DNA from: Bacteroidales bacterium | GTDB taxonomy: Bacteria; Bacteroidota; Bacteroidia; Bacteroidales; JAADJA01 | Direction of reading: 5' to 3' | Length of the DNA stretch: 35,775 nucleotides | Assembly (NCBI GenBank): GCA_030596605.1 | Contig: JAUVJI010000030.1 | Span: forward strand, 1 to 35,775 | Shown here: in pieces, positions 1 through 7,164 of the stretch | Layout of the letters: each line of letters begins with the position of its first letter | Numbering within the stretch: position 1 is the first letter of the stretch | Made by a program: the position numbers and the translations under genes | The notes under the pieces: generated by a model | Told to the model about the DNA's origin: nothing | Databases searched by the model: none | The model's input: the letters and a program-made list of their open reading frames with translations, nothing else

Positions 1-162
1 ATATATATATGACAGATACTTAGGTATATACGGATTGTTGAAGGGCTATTAAACTTAGTTCGATTTACTTAAAAAATCGGATACACAAATTCACGTTTTA
101 AAAATTGATTTTTAGAGGTTACCTTATATAGTATTCAAAAGTTTCAAGTTCTTTTTTATTTC

Positions 163-259
163 AAATTTATTTCAACTAGGGAACATTCAATCGCCTTATA
201 GGTTTTATAGCAAGTTAAATCAATTGTTCCCAAGCCTTTAGTTTTTTATAATTATGCAT
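163..259 (-). pseudogene. Decayed copy of a four-helix-bundle (23S IVS-type) gene
   Basis: Reading the minus strand from the ATG at 259 gives MHNYKKLKAWEQ, whose first seven residues are identical to the intact gene at 386-733. A stop follows after two more codons, but a one-base frame change just after the Gln codon restores IDLTCYKTYKAIECS, which fits the second part of helix 1 and the loop of this family, then the reading ends at a stop near 163. Only the first third or so of the gene can be recognised; the rest is absent or too diverged. The 11-base string TCTAAATACTA lies just upstream of this start (282-292), as it does twice upstream of the intact gene (747-757 and 761-771), so gene and 5' flank look duplicated together. 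Seen directly: the shared start and flank. Inferred: that it is a remnant rather than chance. Confidence 0.6.
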
Positions 260-281
260 TATCTATATCCTAATATTTTTA

Positions 282-292
282 TCTAAATACTA
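282..292. repeat. TCTAAATACTA repeat before the decayed copy
   Basis: This 11-base string also occurs at 747-757 and 761-771, each time just upstream of a minus-strand MHNYKKL start. It marks a flank carried together with the four-helix-bundle genes. Its role is unknown; it could be an end of the unit that was duplicated or inserted. Confidence 0.55.
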
Positions 293-343
293 ACTACTAA
301 AATCTAATTACTTTAAAGTTGGTACTTAGATATTGTGCCACAG

Positions 344-369
344 GCCTGCCCGAATACAGTCAGGCGGGC
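344..369. repeat. REP-like GC-rich imperfect palindrome
   Basis: A GC-rich island in AT-rich surroundings, with arms GCCTGCC and GGCGGGC around an AT-richer loop. It resembles the palindrome at 17961-17981 and the insert at 7214-7236, all sharing the CCTGCC/CAGGC theme. It lies right after the stop of the four-helix-bundle gene and could form a hairpin at the end of that transcript. The rest of 1-385, apart from this and the gene remnant, shows nothing recognisable. Confidence 0.5.
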
Positions 370-385
370 ATCCCTATGGGAGGCT

Positions 386-733
386 TTATTTTTTTTCTTT
401 TAGGCTTTTTATCATCCGCTGAATTTCATCAATTCGAATCTCAAAGAACTCAAGTTCATCTTCAGTAATGTACCCAACCATTTTTGATATGATCATTTGA
501 GTGTTTAATTCTGCAGATGATCCATCTGAAATTTCCAGAAAACGATTAAAGTCTTTTTTCGAACTTTTTCTAGAACCTTCGGCAATATTATTAGCAATAG
601 AACATGCACTTTTTCGAGCCTGAATCGTCATTCCAAATTTCTCATCTTCAGGAAAACCCTTTGTTCGATTATAAATGTCAACTGCCAACGATACTGCTTT
701 TTGCCATACAATCAATTTTTTATAGTTATGCAT
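386..733 (-). CDS. Four-helix-bundle protein, 23S rRNA intervening-sequence (IVS) family
   Basis: The 115-residue product matches the S23/IVS four-helix-bundle family in length and motifs: an N-terminal YKKLIVWQKAVSLAVDIY helix, a short FPEDEKFGM loop, then the hallmark ARKSACSIANNIAEGSRKSS stretch (about residues 40-58) and a helical C-terminus ending in Lys. Members were first described inside intervening sequences of 23S rRNA genes, but many Bacteroidota carry copies elsewhere; their biochemical role is not settled. Here no rRNA flanks the gene. It sits 51 bases after the ABC ATPase stop at 785, on the same strand, where transporter permeases would be expected. The start is the ATG at 731-733; the same first residues recur in the remnant at 163-259. 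It is also a distant relative of the accessory protein of diversity-generating retroelements, but no reverse transcriptase is present. Confidence 0.85.
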   Translation of the reverse strand: MHNYKKLIVWQKAVSLAVDIYNRTKGFPEDEKFGMTIQARKSACSIANNIAEGSRKSSKKDFNRFLEISDGSSAELNTQMIISKMVGYITEDELEFFEIRIDEIQRMIKSLKEKK

Positions 734-746
734 TTTATTTTTTTTG

Positions 747-771
747 TCTAAATACTAATGTCTAAATACTA
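747..771. repeat. Two copies of TCTAAATACTA before the IVS-family gene
   Basis: TCTAAATACTA occurs at 747-757 and 761-771, in the 51-base spacer between the ABC ATPase stop and the start of the four-helix-bundle gene. The third copy is at 282-292 before the decayed paralogue. The arrangement suggests an element end or a duplicated leader; function is unknown. Confidence 0.5.
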
Positions 772-784
772 TATTTTTCTTCAA

Positions 785-1522
785 TCATCCTCTTGCCAAC
801 TTCAAAAACACGTCATCCATATTTTTTGCATCATATGTCTTTTTCAAAACCGAAGGTGTATCTAAAGCATCAATGCGTCCATCAACCATAATCGAAACCC
901 GGTCACAATACTCTGCTTCGTCCATATAGTGTGTGGTCACGAATACAGTAATACCACTTCTGGCGGTTTCATAAATCATGTCCCAAAACTGACGCCGGGT
1001 AATGGGATCCACACCTCCCGTTGGCTCATCCAGAAATACGATTTTTGGTTTGTGAAAAATTGCAATTGAAAACGCCAGTTTTTGTTTCCAACCCAATGGC
1101 AATGAAGAAATTAGAGTGTCTTTCAAATGTGTGATTTGCAGACTTTCCAGTAATTCATTCATTCGGTCTTTAATTACCTTGCCCGACAAACCATAAATAC
1201 CTGCAAAAAATCGGATATTCTCCTTAATGGTCAGGTTTTCATAAAGAGAAAACTTCTGACTCATATAACCAATGTTCTGTTTAACCTTATCGGTTTGTTT
1301 ATAAACATTGTATCCCGCCACTTCCACATCTCCTGAAGTGGGAGCTGATAGTCCGCAAAGGATCCTTATAGCCGTTGTTTTTCCTGCCCCATTGGCGCCT
1401 AAAAACCCGAATATTTCACCTTCATATACATCGAATGTAAGGTGATCATTGGCCACAAAATCACCAAACTTTTTTACCAGGTTTTCAACCTTTATTATGA
1501 TATTTTCAGAATTAGTTTTCAT
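785..1522 (-). CDS. ABC transporter ATPase with non-canonical signature motif
   Basis: A 245-residue nucleotide-binding domain of the YbhF/drug-export type. Walker A is GANGAGKTT (42-50), the Q-loop Gln is at 89 (YMSQKF), Walker B is IVFLDEP (161-167) with the catalytic Glu, and the switch His is at 198 (TTHYMDEAE). The signature is SLPLGWKQ (140-147) instead of LSGGQ. Its start overlaps the previous ATPase gene by 11 bases, so the two are probably translated together and form a heterodimer. In that pairing this subunit supplies the intact Walker/His half to one site and the odd signature to the other. From family knowledge it should energise efflux through ABC-2 permeases, but no permease gene is in the window. 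The next gene downstream is unrelated (IVS family). Confidence 0.9.
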   Translation of the reverse strand: MKTNSENIIIKVENLVKKFGDFVANDHLTFDVYEGEIFGFLGANGAGKTTAIRILCGLSAPTSGDVEVAGYNVYKQTDKVKQNIGYMSQKFSLYENLTIKENIRFFAGIYGLSGKVIKDRMNELLESLQITHLKDTLISSLPLGWKQKLAFSIAIFHKPKIVFLDEPTGGVDPITRRQFWDMIYETARSGITVFVTTHYMDEAEYCDRVSIMVDGRIDALDTPSVLKKTYDAKNMDDVFLKLARG

Positions 1523-2429
1523 TCTTCATTAAAGCCATAAAACAGTCTTCAATATCCGGAGTGATCTTTTTAAATTCAATATGTTGATGCCCTTTATCAG
1601 CTAAAAATCCGTGTATATCCTCGTGTTTAATTTCCTGTCTCGTAGCAAAATGGATGACATCACCAAACCGGTGTGCTGATATCGATCCGGGAAAATTATT
1701 CAGAATGCCGGGTAATTCATACATATTATCACTTGTAACCTGATATAGAGGATATTCATATTGCTGAACAATTTTTTCGGGTTCATCGATGCTTAAAATT
1801 TTACCTCTTTGCATCAATGCTACTTTATCACATAAGGCCGCTTCATCCATGTAAGGTGTTGAGACGATAATGGTGATTCCCCTTTGCTGTAATTTTTTAA
1901 GCATTTCCCAGAATTCCTTCCTGGAAACAGCATCTACACCTGTAGTTGGTTCATCCAAAAAAAGCACTTTCGGTTTATGAATCAATGCACAGGATAATGC
2001 AAGTTTTTGTTTCATTCCACCTGATAATTTTCCGGCTTTACGATTTTTAAATGGCTCAATCTGGACATAAATGTCTTTTATTAAATCATAGTTTTCCTGG
2101 ATAGTAGTGCCGAAGATCGTTGCATAAAATTGAAGGTTCTCTTCTACAGAAAGATCATGATACAATGAAAACCTTCCAGGCATATAACCTAAGATTTTCC
2201 TGATTGCTTTAAAATCTTTGACTACATCAAATCCTTCAACAGTGGCTTGACCTGTGCTAGGTAACAAAAGGGTGGTAAGTATCCGGAATATTGTTGTTTT
2301 CCCCGATCCATCAGGCCCGATTAAACCATAAAGCTCATTTTTCTTTACAGAAAAAGAAATGTTTTCTATGGCTTTTATATCTCCATAATTTTTTGAAACC
2401 TGGTCTGCTATAATCGAGAAAACTTCCAT
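1512..2429 (-). CDS. ABC transporter ATPase with degenerate Q- and H-loops
   Basis: The 305-residue product has Walker A GPDGSGKTT (38-46), a canonical signature LSGGMKQ (135-141) and Walker B VLFLDEP (155-161). Two catalytic-loop residues are replaced: the Q-loop reads YMPGRF, with Gly for Gln at 85, and the switch histidine is Pro192 in STPYMDEA. After about residue 215 there is an extension of some 90 residues, as seen in the first half of YbhF-like ATPases. ATG lies 3 bases after the stop of the DUF2147 gene, and the 3' end overlaps the next ATPase by 11 bases. The likely role is one half of an asymmetric ATPase pair in an efflux pump, holding nucleotide at a degenerate site. The assignment to export is inferred from the HlyD and TolC neighbours. 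Confidence 0.9.
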   Translation of the reverse strand: MEVFSIIADQVSKNYGDIKAIENISFSVKKNELYGLIGPDGSGKTTIFRILTTLLLPSTGQATVEGFDVVKDFKAIRKILGYMPGRFSLYHDLSVEENLQFYATIFGTTIQENYDLIKDIYVQIEPFKNRKAGKLSGGMKQKLALSCALIHKPKVLFLDEPTTGVDAVSRKEFWEMLKKLQQRGITIIVSTPYMDEAALCDKVALMQRGKILSIDEPEKIVQQYEYPLYQVTSDNMYELPGILNNFPGSISAHRFGDVIHFATRQEIKHEDIHGFLADKGHQHIEFKKITPDIEDCFMALMKNEN

Positions 2430-2432
2430 GTT

Positions 2433-2891
2433 TTAAAGCGTGGTTCGGGTCCAGTAAGTTGTACGGCCAAGGAGTGAAATTCCAATAAATCCGCGCACCT
2501 TAAGTTGATCCATACTTTTTAGTTTCAAGTAACAAGAATAGGTCTTTCCATTTTTCGGATCATAGATATCACCATCCTCCCAAAGACCCTCTCCTTCATA
2601 ATTAAATTCTTTAACCAGCAGTAAACCCATGACAGGCCGTTTTTGCAGCTCTTCATCTGAGTTTTCATCGTCCAGTTTTGGCTCTCCGGTATCAGGTTCA
2701 TTGGGCTCATCAAGCCACACTACTTTACCGTAAACCATGTCATTTTCTTTGTAAATTTCAACTTTGGCGTCTTTTTCTTCGTTGAACCAAATGCCCAGGA
2801 TATCACCTTCTTTAAAATCTTGTCCTACAAGACTTCCTGTGATAAATACTATAGCACAGGCTAACATTAACTTAATTTTCATTTTTTTCAT
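2433..2891 (-). CDS. Secreted DUF2147 family protein
   Basis: A 152-residue protein with a Sec signal peptide (about residues 1-22, KKMKIKLMLACAIVFITGSLVG) followed by a DUF2147-like domain: a start of the form GIWFNEEKDAKVEIYKEN, then YGKVVWL, a central WEDGDIYDPKNGKTY, and a C-terminal YWTRT. DUF2147 proteins are small periplasmic or outer-membrane-associated beta proteins of unknown function. I chose the ATG at 2889-2891; a TTG one codon earlier is the only reason for a longer reading. The gene sits between the HlyD-like adaptor and the first ATPase, 3 bases from the latter, so it belongs to the efflux operon. It may help assemble the pump or be a passenger; nothing in the sequence decides this. 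Confidence 0.8.
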   Translation of the reverse strand: MKKMKIKLMLACAIVFITGSLVGQDFKEGDILGIWFNEEKDAKVEIYKENDMVYGKVVWLDEPNEPDTGEPKLDDENSDEELQKRPVMGLLLVKEFNYEGEGLWEDGDIYDPKNGKTYSCYLKLKSMDQLKVRGFIGISLLGRTTYWTRTTL

Positions 2892-2938
2892 CAATTTTCA
2901 TTTTAGTTATTAAATAAAATTTCGTTTTTCGTAAATCG

Positions 2939-2956
2939 TCCCGATAGCTATCGGGA
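2939..2956. repeat. Perfect 18-bp palindrome in the adaptor/DUF2147 spacer
   Basis: TCCCGATAGCTATCGGGA reads the same on both strands. It is flanked on both sides by short repeats of the type TCGTAAATCGT and ATCGTCAATCGTAAATC (about 2922-2979). The spacer 2895-2977 lies between two operon genes on the same strand, so the unit is more likely an inserted small repeat than a terminator (no U-tract follows on either strand). Confidence 0.6.
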
Positions 2957-2977
2957 TCGTACATCGTCAATCGTAAA

Positions 2978-3856
2978 TCAGAAATTCACCTCTCCCGGCA
3001 TCCCAATTTTTAAGCTTCCATCATTCTGCACCTTTACTTTAACAGCATAAACCATATTTATTCGCTCCTCTTTAGTCTGAATAATTTTGGGTGTAAACTC
3101 TGCACTCTCCGATATCCAGCTTACTATTCCAGGAAGTTTTTTGTTTGATTTAGCATCTTCATCAATCAATACTTCCACTTCCTGCCCGATTTTAATATGA
3201 GGCAATTGACTTCCACTCACATAAATCCTTAAGATCATTTCCCGCATATCAGCGATTTTATATAAAGGTTTTCCAAATGCTGTAATCTCATTCTCTTCTG
3301 CATATTTTTCTAAAACAATCCCGTCAATCGGATTTTTAATGTTGCATTTATTTATGGATTCTTCAACCTGTGAAATTTGGGTGCCAATCACCTCCAATTC
3401 TGTAACCACAGCAACAGTTTGTGTTTTAATGGATTCAATCTGGCTGTTTACTAGGTCTATTTTCCCATTGATATCATCCAACTGCTTTTTAGTAGCGGCA
3501 CCATCTTTTAGCAGGTTTTCAACTCGTGTTTTATCTATGAGTAAATTTTTCTTTTGTTGTTCCTGAACTTCAATTTGTGATTGAATATTCTCAATGCGTG
3601 AAGAAATAGCCAGTTTTTGAGCTGTTAATTGTTTACGTTTCAATACATAATCAATGGTATCGATTACAGCGACAAGAACATTTTTATTTACTGTTTTTCC
3701 TTCTTCCACATTCAATAACAAAAGCTTACCATTCGCTTCAGCAGAAACAATGATATCATCAACTTCAAAGTTTCCGTATGCATCTGACAGATCCTTTTTT
3801 CCGGTGCAAGATGCAAAAACTATTACTATAATTGGAATTAAATATTTTGTTTTCAT
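2978..3856 (-). CDS. HlyD-like periplasmic adaptor, lipoprotein
   Basis: The 292-residue product begins with a lipoprotein signal peptide whose lipobox is VFASC, giving Cys17 as the acylated residue. It then has a first half lipoyl/barrel-sandwich stretch (about 33-65, IIVSAEANGKLLLLNVEEGKTV), a long coiled-coil hairpin (about 75-165), the second half (NPIDGIVLEKYAEENEITAFGKPL, about 178-201) and a beta-barrel region to about 290. This is the membrane fusion protein fold that links an inner-membrane transporter to a TolC channel. It resembles YbhG-type adaptors in size. It is followed by DUF2147 and two ATPases and preceded, across a 226-base spacer holding a hairpin element, by the TolC gene. 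The substrate is unknown; drugs or other toxic compounds are the usual guess for TetR-controlled sets. Confidence 0.9.
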   Translation of the reverse strand: MKTKYLIPIIVIVFASCTGKKDLSDAYGNFEVDDIIVSAEANGKLLLLNVEEGKTVNKNVLVAVIDTIDYVLKRKQLTAQKLAISSRIENIQSQIEVQEQQKKNLLIDKTRVENLLKDGAATKKQLDDINGKIDLVNSQIESIKTQTVAVVTELEVIGTQISQVEESINKCNIKNPIDGIVLEKYAEENEITAFGKPLYKIADMREMILRIYVSGSQLPHIKIGQEVEVLIDEDAKSNKKLPGIVSWISESAEFTPKIIQTKEERINMVYAVKVKVQNDGSLKIGMPGEVNF

Positions 3857-3876
3857 ATTGATGAATTTGTTATTTT

Positions 3877-4067
3877 GTAACTAATCAGTGTTTAAATATT
3901 GTAATAGAATTTAATCTTTCTCTGTGAAACTCAGTGTCTTCTTTGTGAATCTTTGTGATATAGCTATTACACAAAGTTGCTCAAAGAAGCTCAAAGTGCC
4001 ACAAAGTATAAAAATAGATTTTCTATAATCCTTATCATTACCGAGTTTCATTACACTGATTAGTTAC
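3877..4067. repeat. MITE-like hairpin element with 15-bp terminal inverted repeats
   Basis: GTAACTAATCAGTGT at about 3877-3891 is repeated perfectly inverted at 4053-4067. Between them, about 3915-3960 and 3966-4006 form a second, imperfect inverted repeat built on CTTTGTG / CACAAAG units, so the whole 190-bp unit can fold on itself. A related copy lies at about 7165-7311. No ORF is inside. It fills the spacer between the tolC-like and hlyD-like genes, both on the minus strand, and could act as an RNA processing or attenuation hairpin. Mobility is inferred only from the ends and the second copy. Confidence 0.6.
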
Positions 4068-4082
4068 GTTATTTTTAATCAA

Positions 4083-5360
4083 TTACAAATTTCCCAATGT
4101 TGCTTTGTAATCTAATTTAGCCTTGATCAGTTGGATTTTATGTGTTTGTAAATCAAGCTTTGATTTGGATTCCGCATTTAATTCGGTCAGATACTCTGTT
4201 GAGGTTATCACACCATTATCCAGCTGTGAAGAAGATGATTTCGTAATTTTTTCCCTTAATTCAATAATTTGATTATCGCGACTTATCATTTCCTCAACTT
4301 TCCTGATTTCAGCAATTTTATTTTGCAGCTCAATGCGAATGTTTTTGTCGTATGTTTCTTTTTGTGTATCTATAATTTTACTTTGCAGGTCGAGGATGTC
4401 CTTTTCTTTTCCACTGCGGTTCCAATCCCATATTTTCCAGTTTAATCGTGCCCCGATCATATAAAAGTCATCAAATTCATTTTTTAGCATATCATATCCT
4501 GGTCTTCCATAACCTGCCTGACCAAAAGCATATAAGCGTGGTAAGAGCTTAGATCCAAGTACTTTTTTAGAGGCCTCCAGTTTATTTTGATGCAATGTAA
4601 ACAGATAAAATTCAGGGCGATTGTTTAAATAGTTATTTAGATCAATAGAAACATCAGGTGTTTTGAATTCAGTATTTGTATTTAATTCAAGTGCTGTAAG
4701 TTCATTTAAAATATTGATAGAAGCTTGAATCCCTATATTTAATTCCACCAGACTTTGCTCTAGTTGAATTATTTCAGCTTTAATAATATCTGCATTGGAA
4801 GCCAAAATATTCCCGTTTTTAATACCACTCTCAACATCCTTTAGTTTTGCAGTTAATATCTTTTCGTGAAGTTCAATCGTCTGAATACTTTCGCGCAGTA
4901 GTAAAACATTAAAGTAAATCTGATTTATTTTTTCTTTTACTTTATAAAGCTCTATGTCCACATTTTGCTGATCGATCTGGAGGTTGATCTCTTCCAGATC
5001 TTTTTGGCGATTGGTAATGCTGCCATCATAAATTACCTGGTTTACATCCAGGGATATTTTATACCAGTCTTTTGAAACTGTTGGCATTGATGGCATCCCT
5101 GGTATACTTACATCCTGAAATGGTGTTTTGGTTACATCCGACTGGTAATGGACTTGTCCGTTTACCATCATGTCCGGTAAGTAATTTTTATTAAGATTTT
5201 TAATTATCAGGTCATTTGAAGCAGTTAGTAACTCTTTTTGTTTTGTTAAAGGGTAATTTTCAATTGCTTTAAGGTAACAAAAGTCCAGTGTTACACTTTC
5301 CTGAGCTTTCAATCCAAAGAAGATAGCTATTGCGAATAATGTAAAAAATAATTTTTTCAT
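4083..5360 (-). CDS. TolC-like outer-membrane efflux channel
   Basis: A 425-residue outer-membrane efflux protein (OEP family). A signal peptide covers about residues 1-19 and ends in KAQ. Two homologous halves of long amphipathic helices (about 110-215 and 320-420) flank beta-strand segments near 60-110 and 265-310 (LPRLYAFGQAGYG, FYMIGARLNWKIWDW), the usual plan of TolC-family trimers. Length is typical. The start overlaps the TetR stop as ATGA (5357-5360), so regulator and channel are translationally coupled. The other pump parts follow on the same strand after a 226-base spacer. It should form the outer-membrane exit duct for the HlyD/ABC set; the substrate cannot be inferred. Confidence 0.9.
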   Translation of the reverse strand: MKKLFFTLFAIAIFFGLKAQESVTLDFCYLKAIENYPLTKQKELLTASNDLIIKNLNKNYLPDMMVNGQVHYQSDVTKTPFQDVSIPGMPSMPTVSKDWYKISLDVNQVIYDGSITNRQKDLEEINLQIDQQNVDIELYKVKEKINQIYFNVLLLRESIQTIELHEKILTAKLKDVESGIKNGNILASNADIIKAEIIQLEQSLVELNIGIQASINILNELTALELNTNTEFKTPDVSIDLNNYLNNRPEFYLFTLHQNKLEASKKVLGSKLLPRLYAFGQAGYGRPGYDMLKNEFDDFYMIGARLNWKIWDWNRSGKEKDILDLQSKIIDTQKETYDKNIRIELQNKIAEIRKVEEMISRDNQIIELREKITKSSSSQLDNGVITSTEYLTELNAESKSKLDLQTHKIQLIKAKLDYKATLGNL

Positions 5361-5971
5361 TTCTTCCTGATTGAGTTAATAATAAATTCAGAAACCTCCT
5401 TTTTTCGTTCCTGTATGAACTTTTCATATTGTTGTCTGTTTTCATTGAATATTACTCCCTGTAATATTGGTCTTGCCACAAAGGGAAAGATACACATTGC
5501 CAGCATGTTAACAATTAAATGCACCGGATTGACAGGCTCAATAATACCCTCTTTAATTTCCTTATCTACCTGATTTATAAAGAATATTGGATTGATACCT
5601 GAACTTTTTATGAGTTCCACCACACGATCAGGATTACGGTTCAGTTCATGAATTATAAAAGCAGGAATTAATGGATTTTCATTAATGATATCAATATAAT
5701 TACTTACAAATATTCTGATTTTATCAAACAATGAAATATCAGTCTTCACTATCTCAATCAAGTTGGGAACCAGCTTTAAAAAAGTCTCTTTGAATACAGC
5801 TTCGAATAACTTATCCTTGCTTCGGTAATAATAATGCAGCATTGCTTTATTGATACCGGCTTCGTCCGCAATTTCCTGCATTCGTGCACCTTCCATTCCT
5901 TTTTTAACAAATACAATTTTTGCTGCCTCAAGAATTGATTGCTCAGTATTTGTATCCTTGTTCGTAGTCAT
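5357..5971 (-). CDS. TetR-family transcriptional regulator of the efflux operon
   Basis: The 204-residue protein has a TetR_N helix-turn-helix at about residues 10-57: SILEAAKIVFVKKGMEGARM, then EIADEAGINKAMLHYYYRSK and DKLFEAVF, a very typical pattern. The C-terminal ligand domain is divergent, as is normal, with a CECR-type all-helical composition. It is the first gene of the run and overlaps tolC by 4 bases. Upstream lie a promoter (6039-6070) and a 35-bp imperfect palindrome (5997-6031) located just after the -7 box, so auto-repression and repression of the whole pump are likely. The inducing ligand is unknown. Confidence 0.9.
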   Translation of the reverse strand: MTTNKDTNTEQSILEAAKIVFVKKGMEGARMQEIADEAGINKAMLHYYYRSKDKLFEAVFKETFLKLVPNLIEIVKTDISLFDKIRIFVSNYIDIINENPLIPAFIIHELNRNPDRVVELIKSSGINPIFFINQVDKEIKEGIIEPVNPVHLIVNMLAMCIFPFVARPILQGVIFNENRQQYEKFIQERKKEVSEFIINSIRKK

Positions 5972-5996
5972 TCTTTCATTCAGAAATTAAACAAAT

Positions 5997-6031
5997 GGTT
6001 TAATTATTTAGTTTAACTAAATGGTTAAACC
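5997..6031. promoter_or_regulatory. Probable TetR operator (35-bp imperfect palindrome)
   Basis: The centre is ATTTAGTT-T-AACTAAAT, perfect 8-bp arms around one base (6006-6022). The outer arms are GGTTTAA (5997-6003) and TTAAACC (6025-6031), again matching. The site lies directly downstream of the -7 box of the TetR promoter and 26 bases before the TetR ATG, the expected place for an autorepressor. That this particular TetR binds here is inferred. Confidence 0.7.
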
Positions 6032-6038
6032 GAATGGA

Positions 6039-6070
6039 CAAAAGTATAACATGAAATTGTATTTGTCAAG
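6039..6070 (-). promoter_or_regulatory. Bacteroidota-type promoter of the TetR-efflux operon
   Basis: On the minus strand a -7 box TACTTTTG (6046-6039) matches TAnnTTTG, and a CTTG (6070-6067) stands 20 bases upstream in the place of the -33 TTTG. Transcription would begin near 6032, at the edge of the operator. Confidence 0.6.
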
Positions 6071-6108
6071 TTTTAAGGAAAAATTTTTAGAAATAATGAT
6101 GTAATATC

Positions 6109-7107
6109 CTAATCATCAAGCTTTAAAGATTGGATAAGCGCTTCGGTTTGAATCAGCAGGTCACGTTTTGGTTTATTGGGGGCATAAGCGTATCCATCAA
6201 TGGTGATCACTTTATTTCTTTTTTCATCCACAAATGTATAGTTCACAAAAGGGCCGCCCATAAAGTCACCTTCCAGTCTCCATAATCCTTTTGACCTCAC
6301 TGCAAACATTCCCTTAAAATCAATTCGTTCGGAAATAACAGGTGAATATTCTTCGGCTACCACCATATAGGATCCTTCCGATGGACCGGGAACATATTCT
6401 TCTGTTAACGCATTTCTAAAAGAAATTATTCGTGACTGATCAAAAGCCAGCGTATCAACAAAATCATATGTATAAATCAATAAAGCCTGACTATTGTGCT
6501 TTGTTTCTTTTCGTATCCAGGCAAAATCGGCAAATTGCTTTGCTATATAAAAACCACCGGGTATTTCCATTGATAATTTAAAACTTTTCTTCAATGAATT
6601 AATGATATCCCGATCTCTAAATTCTTTGTATGTTCCGATTAACCGGGCATATTCAGAGTCCATCAATGTTCCGAGCACTACTTCTTTCTTTTCTTCAAAA
6701 AAAGCAATAAAATCTTCCTCTGAAGGGGAAATAATATTTATCACATATTGAGGACTTGCCCAGACATCTTTACGGGCTTGAATAGTAGATTCTTTAGCTG
6801 TTGGATTGATGTCAACAATGAAAATATTATGGTGCGCCTGAAACATCTTGGTATTATTAAATTGTGCAATTGAGATGTGTGCCATTTCAAAGAGAGGTTC
6901 CGGTTGTGGCAATACTTCATAATCCTGGTTAAAAAAGGATCTCACCGTTTCTCCAACCTGTCCTTCCCATTTTGTTTCATTATTCGTAACAACAATCATT
7001 TCAGCTGTTTTGCCCGATGACTTGGGAGCAGTTGTTTTATTGTTTCCACAAGAAATTAATAGAAAAGAAAAAAACAGGATGGTGGTTAATTTTATAAATT
7101 GTTTCAT
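6109..7107 (-). CDS. DUF4837 family lipoprotein
   Basis: A 332-residue protein with a lipoprotein signal peptide (lipobox LLISC, Cys20) and a body that fits DUF4837, a family confined to Bacteroidota: MIVVTNNETKWEGQVGETVR near the N-terminus, FNQDYEVLPQPEPLF, IPGGFYIAK in the middle and LWRLEGDFMGGPFVNYTF toward the end. The function of the family is unknown; it is predicted to sit in the periplasm or on the outer membrane. It lies 212 bases after the lytic transglycosylase gene on the same strand, with a hairpin repeat in the spacer, and tatA lies one gene further upstream. A shared role in envelope upkeep is an inference from position only. Confidence 0.8.
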   Translation of the reverse strand: MKQFIKLTTILFFSFLLISCGNNKTTAPKSSGKTAEMIVVTNNETKWEGQVGETVRSFFNQDYEVLPQPEPLFEMAHISIAQFNNTKMFQAHHNIFIVDINPTAKESTIQARKDVWASPQYVINIISPSEEDFIAFFEEKKEVVLGTLMDSEYARLIGTYKEFRDRDIINSLKKSFKLSMEIPGGFYIAKQFADFAWIRKETKHNSQALLIYTYDFVDTLAFDQSRIISFRNALTEEYVPGPSEGSYMVVAEEYSPVISERIDFKGMFAVRSKGLWRLEGDFMGGPFVNYTFVDEKRNKVITIDGYAYAPNKPKRDLLIQTEALIQSLKLDD

Positions 7108-7164
7108 TTGAGAAGAAAATTTAACTTTAATGTAAAGCCTAAAGAATTCATAGTTAGTTAAAAA

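Noticed and set aside
1-10. ATATATATAT at the window start as a functional repeat
   Set aside because: Too short and in AT-rich DNA; nothing further supports it.
386-733. Accessory gene of a diversity-generating retroelement
   Set aside because: The four-helix-bundle family is related to DGR accessory proteins, but no reverse transcriptase and no template/variable repeat pair is in the window.
386-733. Intervening sequence inside a 23S rRNA gene
   Set aside because: No 23S rRNA sequence flanks the gene; the neighbours are transporter genes.
2892-2894. TTG start for the DUF2147 gene
   Set aside because: An ATG is the very next codon and gives a normal signal peptide; the TTG adds nothing.
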